A stretch of DNA of 64,000 nt from JAJECS01 sp965243625 (GCA_965243625.1 CBDEVI010000002.1:868001-932000), one strand, 5' to 3'; shown: positions 35,441-47,475, counted from the stretch's first letter. Numbers and translations are program-made. Notes: generated from the letters alone by a model not told the origin.

Positions 35441-36772
35441 CGCCTCATCGGTCGTGAGCTGGCGATAGGCGCCGCGGCCGTAGGCATACGTGGCGACGGC
35501 TTCGACAGTCAGGCTGGCCGCCCAGGCTCCGGCGCCCACGGCAACGCCGGGTAGTCCCTCCAACCCGAGCGCCAGCACCACGAAGACGAGCAGGGCGGCC
35601 AGCCGCCACACGTTCACATAGAGAATCGGTCGGGTGCGCCGCACTTGCATCAGCGCCGAGGCGAAGACCTGCTCCTGCACCAGGATCAATGGCAGGGGCG
35701 CCAGCACGCGCAGCCCGAGCAGCGACAGGTCGGCCAGCCGGTCACGCGCGCCGCTGACGTCTTCGATGACCAGCTGACTCAGCGGCGGCACGAAGGCCGA
35801 CGCCATCGCGGCGATCAAAACGACGCCGGCGACGCCGTTGGTCAAGACCGTGATCCGGCGCATGCCGTCGCCTCGCGCCAGCAGCGCGAGAATCGAGGGC
35901 TGGGCGCCCCAAAGCAGGATCGTCAAGAACTGAAAGAGCCCGATGGCGACGGCAAAGGCCGCCAGCGAGGTCTCGGGCTCGGCCGTGCGGGCCAGGGCCG
36001 CGTTGACGATCGGCGTGGTCGCCGCAGGCAGCAGCGAGGCGAAGATGAGCGGCGTGAAGAAGCGCGCCACGGCGCCCAGGCTTGAATCGAGGCCGCGCGG
36101 TGAGTGCGCGGGCAACCCGTGCCGCAGCAGGTTGCGCGTGGCCGCCATCAACATGATGGTCTCCAGGCCGGCGGCAAGCGTGGTGCCAACGCCGGCCGCG
36201 GCCGCTCCCTGCATGCCCGCCGCGATAAGCACGGCGGAGATGGCAACCGCGCCGCCGGCCCCGAGTCCGGTGCCCAGCCACACCAACCGCGCCTGCCCGA
36301 GTCGCAGCGCCGCGCCGTGCAGGTGCGTGCGCGCCACCATGAATATTGGCAGCGGGCACAGCGCCACCAACGCCGCCCGCGCTTGCGTGAGCAGGTCGCC
36401 GGTGGCGGCGAAGATGCCCTCGAGGATCAGCTCGGCCAACGGCGTCAGGGCCGCGACGCAGCTGATCGCGCCCACGGCGGCGGCCGTGATGGCAACGAAG
36501 CGGCGCAGGCTGCGCAGCGCCTGATGATCGTGGAGGAACACCAGCGTCAGCTGCTGGATGCGGAATTGCGGCAGCGCCACGATGGTGATGACGCCCAGCG
36601 CCACGGAGAAGCCCGCGATCGACGCCTCGGGATCGACGGCCCGCGCCAGCAGGGCGTTCATGGCCGGGGCCAGCAGGCTGGCGATGCCCAGGTTCACCGA
36701 GGCCGGGAACCACAGCGTCAGCCCTCGTCGCGTGAACGCCGCCCAGCGGTCGGACGCGACTTCCGCCGTCAT
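35423..36772 (-). CDS. MATE/MOP-superfamily membrane transporter or flippase
   Basis: 449 residues with about twelve hydrophobic helices in two similar halves (LWFPASVNLGIASLLAPAMNALLARAV in the first and FFTPLIFASLLPAATTPIVNAALARTA in the second). That internal duplication is characteristic of MOP-superfamily proteins such as MATE exporters and ANK-like or polysaccharide flippases. The segment LTLVFLHDHQALRSLRRFVAITAAAVGA looks more like ANK/MATE-like bacterial relatives than NorM, so I do not assign a substrate. Follows the PHP gene by 10 bases in the nuoB-PHP-MATE run. Its last codons contain the promoter for the ABC exporter. Confidence 0.75.
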   Translation of the reverse strand: MTAEVASDRWAAFTRRGLTLWFPASVNLGIASLLAPAMNALLARAVDPEASIAGFSVALGVITIVALPQFRIQQLTLVFLHDHQALRSLRRFVAITAAAVGAISCVAALTPLAELILEGIFAATGDLLTQARAALVALCPLPIFMVARTHLHGAALRLGQARLVWLGTGLGAGGAVAISAVLIAAGMQGAAAAGVGTTLAAGLETIMLMAATRNLLRHGLPAHSPRGLDSSLGAVARFFTPLIFASLLPAATTPIVNAALARTAEPETSLAAFAVAIGLFQFLTILLWGAQPSILALLARGDGMRRITVLTNGVAGVVLIAAMASAFVPPLSQLVIEDVSGARDRLADLSLLGLRVLAPLPLILVQEQVFASALMQVRRTRPILYVNVWRLAALLVFVVLALGLEGLPGVAVGAGAWAASLTVEAVATYAYGRGAYRQLTTDEALTFGR

Positions 36773-36782
36773 GCGCGTCGCG

Positions 36783-37472
36783 TCAGCCGGTGAACCAGGT
36801 ATTCAGCCGCTTCCGGAACTTTGTGGCGTAGGCGTGCAGCGAGCTGCCGGCATGCACCCAGGCCGGCGCCAGCTCCATGTGCAGCTCGGCGTCCCGCAGG
36901 TTGTCCAGGAACTCGGCGGGATCGTTCCACGGCTCGAGCACCTGCCAGCTCACGCCGACCTCGCGGGCCAGGTGCGAGTCCGAGCCGACGGACGCCACCA
37001 GGCCGTGATCCCGCGCGTAGTCCTGCGCCGTGCGGTTGTCGCGCTCGCGCAGGGTGCGCCCGTTGAATACCTCGAGAATGTCGATGTGCTCGCGGATGCC
37101 GTCGGTGGCTTCCCGCAGCGCCGACCGGCGCAGGCTGTCGAACGGGTGCGGCACGAGCACCAGTCCGCCCTGGTCCTTGATGGCGGCCACGGTGTCCCTG
37201 GGCGACATGTCGCGTGGGATTTCTTCTTCCAAGAAGAGACCGATGATGTCGCCGGCGGTGCTCTTGATCTCCTCGGCGAGGATGGTGGGCAGCGGCGAGA
37301 CGCGCGCCATCTCGAAGGCGCCGGCCATGGTGTTGTGATCCGTGACCGCCAGCGCTTCGATGCCGCGGTCTTGTAGCAATTCGATGAGTCGGGTCGGGCT
37401 CAGCCCGCAGTCGGGCGAGGCGTGGGTGTGGGCGTGCAACTCTAGGCGGATGCGGCCGTCGGGCGTCGTCAT
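36783..37472 (-). CDS. PHP-domain metal-dependent phosphoesterase
   Basis: 229 residues. The PHP motifs are ELHAHTHASPDCG (HxH), LAVTDHNTMAGA (DH), LAEEIKSTAGDIIGLFL (Glu ligand), VLVPHPFDSLRR (His), LEVFNGRT and VASVGSDSHLAREVG (D-H). The set matches the TrpH/YciV-like PHP enzymes, which hydrolyse 3',5'-nucleoside bisphosphates or RNA 5' ends. No polymerase domain is attached. It lies 39 bases after nuoB and 10 bases before the MATE-like gene, probably in one transcript. Confidence 0.88.
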   Translation of the reverse strand: MTTPDGRIRLELHAHTHASPDCGLSPTRLIELLQDRGIEALAVTDHNTMAGAFEMARVSPLPTILAEEIKSTAGDIIGLFLEEEIPRDMSPRDTVAAIKDQGGLVLVPHPFDSLRRSALREATDGIREHIDILEVFNGRTLRERDNRTAQDYARDHGLVASVGSDSHLAREVGVSWQVLEPWNDPAEFLDNLRDAELHMELAPAWVHAGSSLHAYATKFRKRLNTWFTG

Positions 37473-37511
37473 CGAGGGATGGCCTGAGGGCCGGGCGCGC
37501 GTGGTCGCAAC

Positions 37512-38162
<651 letters not shown>

Positions 38163-38209
38163 GGTGCTCGGACCTCCGTCCGCTTGCGTCGTCCCTGCGA
38201 ACCTCGACA

Positions 38210-38215
38210 ATTGTA
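38210..38215 (-). promoter_or_regulatory. Candidate -10 box for nuoB
   Basis: TACAAT on the minus strand, 48 bases before the nuoB ATG, in the 93-base divergent spacer shared with the corrinoid-activator gene. No convincing -35. Confidence 0.35.
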
Positions 38216-38255
38216 AGCGGTTGCGCCGTCGTCTTCACGGGCGCTTTGGCGCACA

Positions 38256-40148
38256 ATGCCCACATCGACCCCGGAGGTCCGTCCCATCAGCGCCCCCAGC
38301 ACCGTTTCGTGCCGCTTCTTGCCCGAAGACCGCGCGATCGAAGCCGAAGTCGGCACGACGATTCTCGACGCCGCCCACGCCAACGACATTCCCGTGGAGA
38401 CGGTGTGCGCCGGGAAGGGCACCTGCGGCACCTGTCGCGTGCTGGTGCGCGACGCCGCGGTCCCCGAGCCCACGCCGCACGACAAGCGGCGGCTGGCGAT
38501 CGCCCAGCTCGCCGGCGGCTGGCGCCTGGCCTGCCAGCATCCGGTGGACGAGGGCGCGGTCTACTCGCATCCGCTGGGAATTCGCGCGGTGCGGGTGGTG
38601 GAGAGCGCCGGTCTGGGGAGGATTAGCCTCGATCCCAACATCCAGAAGATTTATGTCAAGCCATCGCCGCCGACTCTGCACGATCCGCGCGCCGACTGGA
38701 GCCTGGTGCAGGACGAATTGGCTGCTGCCGCGGGCGACCTCGATCCGACGCGGGACGCGCTGAGCCGGCTGGGGGCGATCGGCGAGGACATCAGCCAGGG
38801 CGTCACGGTGGTGATCGCGGGCAACCGGGTGATCTCGGTCGAACGCGGCGATACCACCGGCGTGGCCTATGGCCTGGCCTTCGACATCGGCACGACGACG
38901 GTGGTCGGGGCCCTGATGGACCTGACCACGGGCCAGGAGGTCGCCGTGGCGTCGGATATCAACGGCCAGCACATCTACGGCGGCGACGTGATCAGCCGCA
39001 TGAGCGCCACCATGCGCGGTCCCGAGTTCGTCGAGCGGCTGCACCGGGCGATCCTGGACACCGTGCGCGGCATCACCACGCGCTGCCTGGAGGCCGCCGA
39101 CGTGCGGCCGGACCGCGTGTACGAGGCCACGTTCGTCGGCAACACGGTGATGACGCACCTGCTGCTGGGCATCGATCCGTCGCGCATCTCGTATTCGCCG
39201 TTTGCGCCGACCGTCGTGGACCCGGTGTCGCTGCGGGCGTCGGAGCTCGACCTGCCGGTGCTTCCGTCGGCGTGGGTGTGGGTGGCGCCGGCGGTGGCCA
39301 GCTATGTCGGCGGCGACATCGTGGGCGTGATGCTGAGCACGAATCTGGGCCGCCGCCGCGGCACGACGCTGGTCATCGACGTGGGGACCAACGGCGAGAT
39401 CGTGCTGGCGCATAAGCGGCGGCTCTTCGCGACGGCGGCGCCGGCCGGACCGGCGTTCGAAGGCGCCGAGATCACGCGTGGCATGCGGGCGGCGCCCGGG
39501 GCGATCGAGCGCGTGCGCATCACGCCGACGGCGGTGGACGTGGACGTGATCGGCGGCGGCGAGCCCGAGGGTATCTGCGGCTCGGGCCTCGTCGACGCCG
39601 TGGCCGAGCTGCTGCGGGTGGGCGCGGTGCTGCCGAGCGGTCGGCTGCTCTCGCGAGGCGAAATGGAGCAGGCGCTGCCGGGCCTGGCCGACCGGGTGCG
39701 GCCGGACGACACCGGAGGCGAATTCGTGCTCACGGGGGATCCGGCGTCGCCGGAGGAGAGCATCGCGCTGCATGCGCAGGACATCCGCCGCTTGCAGCTG
39801 GCGAAGGGCAGCATCCGCTGCGGGACGAACGTCCTGCTGCGCGAGGCCGGCCTGCAACCGTCCGATCTCGACCGCGTGATGCTGGCGGGCGCTTTCGGCA
39901 GCTACATCGACCCGGCGCAAGCCCTGGCCATCGGGCTGCTGCCGCCGGTGCCGGAGAAGGCCGTCGAGGCCATTGGCAACGCCGCAGGCCACGGCGCGCG
40001 TATGTGCCTGCTCTCGCTGACCTCGCGCGTGCGCGCCACCGATCTGCCGGGCCACGTGCATTATGTCGAGCTGTCTGCCGTCCCCGACTTCCAGGATCAG
40101 TTCGGCGAGGCCATGGGATTCCCGGCGCCCGACGGAGACTCGGGCTAG
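38256..40148 (+). CDS. RACo/RamA-like corrinoid reductive activator (2Fe-2S + ASKHA, DUF4445)
   Basis: 630 residues. An N-terminal plant-type ferredoxin domain has Cys51, Cys57 and Cys60 in CAGKGTCGTC and Cys93 in LACQHP. A linker follows, then an ASKHA domain: YGLAFDIGTTTVVGALMDL, GGDVISRM, TFVGNTVMTHLLLGID, TLVIDVGTNGEIVL and LAGAFGSYIDP. Homologues use ATP hydrolysis to drive low-potential reduction of Co(II) to Co(I) in corrinoid proteins. The likely client in this window is the corrinoid protein at 11.3 kb, although it is 26 kb away. The ATG at 38256 has no ribosome binding site; GGAGG at 38272-38276 points to no standard start codon. Divergent from nuoB. Confidence 0.9.
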   Translation: MPTSTPEVRPISAPSTVSCRFLPEDRAIEAEVGTTILDAAHANDIPVETVCAGKGTCGTCRVLVRDAAVPEPTPHDKRRLAIAQLAGGWRLACQHPVDEGAVYSHPLGIRAVRVVESAGLGRISLDPNIQKIYVKPSPPTLHDPRADWSLVQDELAAAAGDLDPTRDALSRLGAIGEDISQGVTVVIAGNRVISVERGDTTGVAYGLAFDIGTTTVVGALMDLTTGQEVAVASDINGQHIYGGDVISRMSATMRGPEFVERLHRAILDTVRGITTRCLEAADVRPDRVYEATFVGNTVMTHLLLGIDPSRISYSPFAPTVVDPVSLRASELDLPVLPSAWVWVAPAVASYVGGDIVGVMLSTNLGRRRGTTLVIDVGTNGEIVLAHKRRLFATAAPAGPAFEGAEITRGMRAAPGAIERVRITPTAVDVDVIGGGEPEGICGSGLVDAVAELLRVGAVLPSGRLLSRGEMEQALPGLADRVRPDDTGGEFVLTGDPASPEESIALHAQDIRRLQLAKGSIRCGTNVLLREAGLQPSDLDRVMLAGAFGSYIDPAQALAIGLLPPVPEKAVEAIGNAAGHGARMCLLSLTSRVRATDLPGHVHYVELSAVPDFQDQFGEAMGFPAPDGDSG

Positions 40149-40156
40149 GCCTCAGC

Positions 40157-40924
40157 TCATTCGGGCGCCGATTCGGCGATCTCCCGGATTTGGGCGGCCA
40201 CCACCGTTGCCGCGGCGTCGAGGTATTGGCGGCCCAGCTCGGCCGTGCCGTGCGAGGCGTCGTCGCTCACGCCGGTGGGCCGGTCGCCCAGGAAGTCTCC
40301 ATCGCGCGCCTCGGTCACGTTGGCGAGGCCGGCCGGCAGCGGCGTGTCGCCGGTCACGGGAATGTGTTCGGTCCGCACCAACTCGGGGTCCAGGTGGAGC
40401 ATGAGCGACGTCTCGAACGACCCCGCGTGCCCGGGAATCGAAAAGCCCCCCTCGCGCGGGACGGCCTCCAGCGCCTCCCGGGCGACGTCCCAATAGCTGC
40501 CCGCGACCACGTGCATTTCGCGATTGTCCAGGACGAAGTCGCGCGCGGTCTGCTGGATCAGAAACTCGTTGCCGCCGTGGCCGTTGAGGATCAGCACGCG
40601 GCGAAATCCCATCATGCGCAGGCTGTCGAGCAGCTCGTAGGTCACCACGCCGAAGGTGTGACTGGTCAGCGTGAGCACGCCGGGCCACGGCAGGTGATGG
40701 AGCGAGCTGCCGAAGTGCAGCGGCGGGCACACGACCACGTTGAGATCGGGGCCCGCGGCCTCCGCCGCGGCGCGCGCCACCGCCATGCAGCACATGGTGT
40801 CGAGGCCTACGGGGTTGTGCGGCCCGTGCTGCTCGATGGCCGCGGTGGGCAGGACGGCCACCGCCGAAGGCGCCAGGGCGCCGATTTCATCGCGTGTCAT
40901 CCGTTCAAACGCCACGTGGGCCAT
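40157..40924 (-). CDS. Creatininase-family amidohydrolase
   Basis: 255 residues with the creatininase metal motifs: VLPTAAIEQHGPHNPVGLD (Glu, His, Asp), HFGSSLHHLPWPGVLTL, ILNGHGGNEFL, and HAGSFETSLMLHLDPELV (the second Glu). Relatives hydrolyse creatinine, 3-dehydro-scyllo-inosose lactam rings, or the formamide in Fe-guanylylpyridinol (ArfB) and mycofactocin (MftE) pathways; none of those pathways is visible here. The ATG at 40924 has GAGGT 6 bases upstream. Convergent with the activator gene by 8 bases. An ASHGTAELG motif near the C-terminus is also conserved. Confidence 0.88.
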   Translation of the reverse strand: MAHVAFERMTRDEIGALAPSAVAVLPTAAIEQHGPHNPVGLDTMCCMAVARAAAEAAGPDLNVVVCPPLHFGSSLHHLPWPGVLTLTSHTFGVVTYELLDSLRMMGFRRVLILNGHGGNEFLIQQTARDFVLDNREMHVVAGSYWDVAREALEAVPREGGFSIPGHAGSFETSLMLHLDPELVRTEHIPVTGDTPLPAGLANVTEARDGDFLGDRPTGVSDDASHGTAELGRQYLDAAATVVAAQIREIAESAPE

Positions 40925-41046
40925 TCGCACACCTCTCACGGCGATGCCTTGCGCGAATGGTGAGGCACCGTGCCGTCCCCCGCAACCGCGGAATTTCGTT
41001 GCCTTGGGCCGAATGGCGCGGAACAATGCCCACTCCGGTCAACGAG

Positions 41047-41078
41047 CGGCCCTCGTGCTGGGGAGGCCGCGAGGGCCG
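41047..41078 (-). terminator. Terminator-like hairpin after the stress operon
   Basis: On the minus strand a 9-bp perfect stem (CGGCCCTCG/CGAGGGCCG) with a 14-base loop starts 19 bases past the clpC stop. No U-tract follows, so it may be a 3' stabilising hairpin or a factor-dependent end. Confidence 0.45.
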
Positions 41079-41096
41079 TTCCCCGACCGGCCCCGC

Positions 41097-43625
41097 CTAG
41101 GCGTTCGTCGCCGCGGGTTCCGGTGAGGGTTCGGCCGTGGCGCCGTTGTTGCCGTCGATCGCGGGCGCCGCCTGCTGCACGTCGAACGTGAAGTCGTCGT
41201 CGGCCACGTCCACGCGAACCCGGCAGCCGGCATCGCAGCTCTGGTCGAGCAGCAGCCGCGCGATGTGGTTTTCCACCTCGCGCTGCAGGGTGCGCCGCAG
41301 CGGCCTTGCGCCGTAGTCCGGGTTCCAGCCCAGCTCCAGCACGCGATCCTTGGCGGCGGTCGTGAGCTCCACGCCGATGCCTTGGGCGGCCATGCGGCGG
41401 CCCAGGTCGGCGGACATCAGATCCACGATTTCGCGCAGCTGCGGCTGCGTGAGCGAGTGGAAGATGATGATCTCGTCCACCCGGTTGAGGAACTCGGGCC
41501 GGAACGTCTTGCGCAGCTCGTTTCGCAGCCGGGTGCGCATGGCGCGGTCATCGCTCGCGGCCGAGTCCGCGGCATCGGTTTGCCGGAACCCCAAGGCGTT
41601 CTCGCGTCGAATCTGCTGCGCGCCCACGTTGGAGGTCATGATGATTATCGTGTTGCTGAAGTCCACCACGCGCCCGTGGCCGTCGGTGAGCCGCCCGTCG
41701 TCGAGCACCTGCAGGAGGACGTTGAAGATCTCCGGGTGGGCCTTTTCGACCTCGTCGAACAGCACCACCTGGTAGGGCCGGCGCCGGACCTTTTCGGTGA
41801 GCTGGGCGGCGTCGTCGTAGCCGACGTATCCGGGCGGCGCCCCGACCAGCCGGCTGACCGTGTGCCGCTCGCCAAACTCGGACATGTCGATGCGCAGCAT
41901 GGCCGACTCGTCGTCGAACATGAACTCGGCCAGCGCGCGCGCCAGCTCGGTCTTGCCGACGCCGGTGGGTCCCAGGAAGAAGAAGGAGCCGATGGGCCGG
42001 CGCGGGTCGGCGATGCCCGCGCGCGAGCGCCGGATGGCGTCGGCAACGGCGGACACCGCCTCCTTCTGATTGACGATGCGCTGGTGGAGCGCGTCTTCCA
42101 TGTGGAGCAGTCGTTCGGCCTCCTCCTCGAACATGCGCGCCACGGGAATGCCGGTGATGTTGGAAACCACGTCGGCGATGTCCTCGCGGCTCACCACGTC
42201 GTCGAGGTCGCGCTCCGCCAGCCAGCGCTTGCGCCAGTCCTCGAGCTTGGCGTTGAGCTGCAGCACGTCCGACTTGACGTTGGCGGCGCGTTCGTAGTCG
42301 CGGGCCTGCCACGCGTTCTCCTCCGCCTCCTGCAGCTCCTCGATACGCTTCTCCACGTCCCGCAGCTCGGGCGGCGTGTCGAAGATGTCCACCCGGACCT
42401 TGGCGGCGGCCTCGTCCATCAGGTCGATGGCCTTGTCGGGCAGGTGGCGCTCGGTGAGATAGCGGTCGGAGAGGCGGGCGGCGGCGTCGATGGCCTCGTC
42501 GTTGATCTTGAGATCGTGGTGCTGCTCGTATCGCGGGCGCAGCCCTTGCAGCACCGCCACGGTTTCCTCGACCGAGGGCTCCTCCACGTAGACCGGCTGA
42601 AACCGCCGCGCCAGCGCCTTGTCGCGCTCGACGTGGGTGCGGAACTCGTCGAGCGTGGTGGCGCCGATGGCTTGCAGCTCGCCGCGCGACAGGGCCGGCT
42701 TGAGCATGCTCGACGCGTCGATGGCGCCCTCGGCGGCGCCCGCGCCGACGGCCTGGTGCAGCTCGTCGAAGAACAGGATGATCCCCCCGTCGGACGCGCG
42801 GACCTCGTTGATCACGGCCTTGAGGCGTTCCTCGAACTCGCCGCGGAACTTCGAGCCGGCGACCATGGCGCCCATATCGATGGCCAGCACGCGGCGGTCG
42901 CGCAGGATGCGCGGCACGTCGTTCTGGGCGATGCGCTGGGCGAGGCCCTCCACGATGGCGGTCTTGCCGACGCCCGGCTCGCCGATGAGGGCCGGGTTGT
43001 TCTTGGTCCGGCGCGCGAGCACCTGGATCACGCGCTTGATTTCCGGCTCGCGACCGATGACCGGATCGAGCTTGTCGTGCCGCGCGATTTCCGTGAGATC
43101 GGTGCTGTACTTCTCGAGCACTTCATAGCGGCTCTCGGCCGACGGGCTGGAGGAGCGCTGGGCGCCCCGGACGTCGCGCAGGGCGCCGTAGATGCCCTCC
43201 GTATCGACGCCGGTGCGGCGCAGCACGTGCCCGGCCTCGGAGTTGCGGGAGCGCGCCACGGCCAGCAGCAGGTGCTCGTTGCCGACGAACTCGTCGCTGA
43301 GGCGCTCGGCCTCCTCGCGCGCCGCGTTCATCAGCTCGAGGGTCTGGGGCGTCACGAACATCTGGCCCTGGGCCACGCCGCCGCTGCCGTCCTCGACGCT
43401 GACGCGGGGCTTGTCGGCCAGGAGCCGGCGCAGTTCGCCCCGGATCAGGTCCGGCGAGACGCGCAGCCGCTGGACGATGCGCACCGCCACGCCGTCCGGC
43501 GGCTCCAGCAGCGCCAGGAGGATGTGCTCGGCGTCGAGTTGGTTGTGCGCGTGCTCCAGCATGATGGATTGGGCGCGCTGGACGGTCTCTTGCGCCTTTT
43601 CGGTGAATCGGTCGAAGTTCATCAT
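41097..43625 (-). CDS. clpC: ClpC-type AAA+ unfoldase
   Basis: 842 residues, two AAA+ modules. The N-domain repeats are FTEKAQETVQRAQ and FVTPQTLELMNAAREEA. D1 has Walker A GEPGVGKT, and D2 has GPTGVGKTELARAL with VVLFDEVEKAHPEI. The middle segment between modules is short and contains a UVR-like motif (ARDYERAANVKSDVLQL), unlike the long coiled-coil arm of ClpB, so I call it ClpC. A LGF tripeptide in RRENALGFRQ lies where the ClpP-docking loop is expected, suggesting it feeds ClpP. It ends in an Ala/Pro/Glu-rich tail of about 35 residues. 27 bases after hspR, it is the last gene of the lon-dnaK operon. Confidence 0.9.
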   Translation of the reverse strand: MMNFDRFTEKAQETVQRAQSIMLEHAHNQLDAEHILLALLEPPDGVAVRIVQRLRVSPDLIRGELRRLLADKPRVSVEDGSGGVAQGQMFVTPQTLELMNAAREEAERLSDEFVGNEHLLLAVARSRNSEAGHVLRRTGVDTEGIYGALRDVRGAQRSSSPSAESRYEVLEKYSTDLTEIARHDKLDPVIGREPEIKRVIQVLARRTKNNPALIGEPGVGKTAIVEGLAQRIAQNDVPRILRDRRVLAIDMGAMVAGSKFRGEFEERLKAVINEVRASDGGIILFFDELHQAVGAGAAEGAIDASSMLKPALSRGELQAIGATTLDEFRTHVERDKALARRFQPVYVEEPSVEETVAVLQGLRPRYEQHHDLKINDEAIDAAARLSDRYLTERHLPDKAIDLMDEAAAKVRVDIFDTPPELRDVEKRIEELQEAEENAWQARDYERAANVKSDVLQLNAKLEDWRKRWLAERDLDDVVSREDIADVVSNITGIPVARMFEEEAERLLHMEDALHQRIVNQKEAVSAVADAIRRSRAGIADPRRPIGSFFFLGPTGVGKTELARALAEFMFDDESAMLRIDMSEFGERHTVSRLVGAPPGYVGYDDAAQLTEKVRRRPYQVVLFDEVEKAHPEIFNVLLQVLDDGRLTDGHGRVVDFSNTIIIMTSNVGAQQIRRENALGFRQTDAADSAASDDRAMRTRLRNELRKTFRPEFLNRVDEIIIFHSLTQPQLREIVDLMSADLGRRMAAQGIGVELTTAAKDRVLELGWNPDYGARPLRRTLQREVENHIARLLLDQSCDAGCRVRVDVADDDFTFDVQQAAPAIDGNNGATAEPSPEPAATNA

Positions 43626-43652
43626 GGTGCTCGTGGCTCCTTGCCCGCCCCG

Positions 43653-44063
43653 CTATCCGACCAGGCGGCGCAGCGCGGCGCGCAGTCGATCGATCTCCGC
43701 CTGCAGGCGTTCGATCTCCAGCTGATGGCGATCGCCCAGGCGTTGCTCCCGGCGTTCGGATTCCTGCCGCTGCCGCTCGTGGGTCTCGCGCATGTTCAGA
43801 ATCACCTCGACACCCGCCAGGTTCACGCCCAGCTCATGGGTCAAGCGCTGAATCAGCCGCACGCGCTCGATGTCTTCCTGCGAATAGAGGCGCACGTTGC
43901 CCCGGGACCGCCCCGGCGTGACCAGGCCGATGCGCTCGTAGTGCCGCAGCGTTTGCGGATGCACGCGGGTGATCTCGGCCACCACGCCGATGAACACCGC
44001 GGGCCGCTCGCGCATGCCGGCGTCCGGTTCGCCGACGGGGTCGAAGTCGTCGGGGGAGCGCAT
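43653..44063 (-). CDS. hspR: Heat-shock repressor HspR (MerR family)
   Basis: 136 residues. The MerR winged helix reads VFIGVVAEITRVHPQTLRHY followed by ERIGLVTPGRSRGNVRLYS and EDIERVRLIQRLTHELGVNLAGVEVIL, the diagnostic HspR sequence. A long coiled coil (residues about 90-135) ends the protein. In Actinobacteria HspR binds HAIR operators with DnaK as co-repressor. A HAIR-like site overlaps the promoter of this operon at 49920-49940, so autoregulation is likely. Its ATG directly follows the dnaJ stop (TGAATG). Confidence 0.94.
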   Translation of the reverse strand: MRSPDDFDPVGEPDAGMRERPAVFIGVVAEITRVHPQTLRHYERIGLVTPGRSRGNVRLYSQEDIERVRLIQRLTHELGVNLAGVEVILNMRETHERQRQESERREQRLGDRHQLEIERLQAEIDRLRAALRRLVG

Positions 44064-44990
44064 TCAGCTACGTTGGGGCAGCGGCTGTTCGCCGCGCAGC
44101 TCGGCGAGCTCGCGGAACAGCGCTTGCTCGCGGTGTGAGAGGTCCTCGGGAAACCGCACGCGAATGCGCACGATCATGTCGCCGCGCTGGTTTGAACGGC
44201 CCTTCGGCAGGCCCTGGCCGCGCAGCCGCAGCCGAGCGCCGTCGCGCGTTTCCGGCGGCACCTGCACGGTCAGCGTTGGCCCGCTGAGGGTTGAGACGTT
44301 GACGTTGGCGCCGAGCATGGCCTCCGAGAGGCCGATGGTCGCCGTGGTGTGCAGGTCCGAGTCGTGGCGCTCGAAGCGCGAGTCGGGCGCCACCGCGACC
44401 CGCAGATACAGATCGCCGCGCGTGCCGTCCGGCCGGATGCTGCCCTTGCCGGTGACGCGCAGCCGCTGACCGTCGCGCACCCCCTTGGGGATGGTGACGT
44501 CGATGCGCTCCTGGCGCATCTGGCCGTCGGCGTGCGGCGTACGCAGCATCAGCGACCGCCGGCCGCCCTCGGCGACTTCGCGCAGGGTGATATCCAGCCG
44601 ATCCTCGACGTCCGCGCTGGGCGGCGGGCCCGGACGCTGACCGCCGAACCCCATGCTGCCGAACAGGGACTCGAAAAAGTCGCTGAAGCCCGCGCCGCCA
44701 AAGCCCCCCGGCGCGGCGCCGGTCGGGGCTCCGGCGCGTCGAAACGCCTCCTCGAACGACCCGGTCTGTCGCCAATTCGATCCGAAGCGGTCGTAGCGCT
44801 TGCGCTTGTCGGGGTCGCTGAGCACCTGGTAGGCCTCGTTGATCTCCTTGAAGCGCGCGTCGGCCTGCGGATCGCCGGGATTGACGTCGGGGTGGTAGCG
44901 ACGCGCCAGACGGCGGAAGGCCCGCTTGAGCTCGTCGTCGCTGGCCTGCCGGCTGACGCCCAACGTCTTGTAGTAGTCCCGGTATTCCAT
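44064..44990 (-). CDS. dnaJ: DnaJ/CbpA-type co-chaperone
   Basis: 308 residues. A J domain (YYKTLGVSRQASDDELKRAF and the HPDVNPGD loop), a Gly/Phe-rich region at about 80-112 (GGFGGAGFSDFFESLFGSMG), then the two beta-sandwich substrate domains (DITLREVAEGGRRSLML, VTIPKGVRDGQRLRVTGKG). The cysteine-rich zinc module is absent, so this is a class B, CbpA-like protein although it occupies the dnaJ position. It stimulates DnaK ATPase. ATG 44990 lies 7 bases after the grpE stop; longer frames upstream are the wrong frame of grpE. Confidence 0.94.
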   Translation of the reverse strand: MEYRDYYKTLGVSRQASDDELKRAFRRLARRYHPDVNPGDPQADARFKEINEAYQVLSDPDKRKRYDRFGSNWRQTGSFEEAFRRAGAPTGAAPGGFGGAGFSDFFESLFGSMGFGGQRPGPPPSADVEDRLDITLREVAEGGRRSLMLRTPHADGQMRQERIDVTIPKGVRDGQRLRVTGKGSIRPDGTRGDLYLRVAVAPDSRFERHDSDLHTTATIGLSEAMLGANVNVSTLSGPTLTVQVPPETRDGARLRLRGQGLPKGRSNQRGDMIVRIRVRFPEDLSHREQALFRELAELRGEQPLPQRS

Positions 44991-44997
44991 GGCGTCG

Positions 44998-45522
44998 CTA
45001 GTCGTCGGGCGCCACCGCGACGCGCACGCGCGCCGCGCGCAGCACCATGTCGCCCCAGAGATAGCCGCGGCTGACCTCGTCCAGGATGTGTCCGTCGGGA
45101 ACGTCGCCGGTGGCCGCGGTGGCCACGGCCTCATGCAGGTTCGGATCGAACGCGCCGCCGGAGTCCATGCGGCGCACGCCATAGCCGGCCAGCACGTCCC
45201 GCAGGCGCGTGAGCGTGAGGTCCACGCCCTGGGCCAGCGCCCGGCCGTCGTCGTGCGGCGCGGCCAGCGCCCGCTCCAGATCGTCGGCGAGGTGCAGCAG
45301 GTCCATAAACAGCCGGCGCTTGGCGTCGCGCACCAGGTCCTCGGTGGTGCGTTCCAGGCGCTTGCGGTAGTTGTCGGTGTCGGCGCGGACGCGCAGCAGC
45401 TTGTCGTTGAGCGACTCGATCTCGGCGCGCAGCGCGGCGATTTCCTCCTCCGGCTCGCGGTGCTCGGCCATCGCGTCGTCGCTCATGCGGGACGTGGACT
45501 CACGGGGTTCGGTGGCGCTCAT
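44998..45522 (-). CDS. grpE: Nucleotide exchange factor GrpE
   Basis: 174 residues: a long N-terminal coiled coil (EEEIAALRAEIESLNDKLLRVRADTDNYRKRLERTTEDL), then RRLFMDLLHLADDLERAL and the C-terminal beta domain with DPNLHEAVATAATGDVPDGHI and GYLWGDMVLRAARVRVA. Releases ADP from DnaK. Begins 3 bases after the dnaK stop, so it is surely in the same transcript. Two further ATGs within the first 18 codons are possible starts. Confidence 0.95.
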   Translation of the reverse strand: MSATEPRESTSRMSDDAMAEHREPEEEIAALRAEIESLNDKLLRVRADTDNYRKRLERTTEDLVRDAKRRLFMDLLHLADDLERALAAPHDDGRALAQGVDLTLTRLRDVLAGYGVRRMDSGGAFDPNLHEAVATAATGDVPDGHILDEVSRGYLWGDMVLRAARVRVAVAPDD

Positions 45523-45525
45523 GGG

Positions 45526-47463
<1,938 letters not shown>

Positions 47464-47475
47464 TCGCTCTGCCTC

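Noticed and set aside
41097..43625. Calling the last stress-operon gene ClpB
   Set aside because: The region between the two AAA modules is short with a UVR-like motif, lacks the long ClpB coiled-coil arm, and an LGF ClpP-docking-type tripeptide is present.
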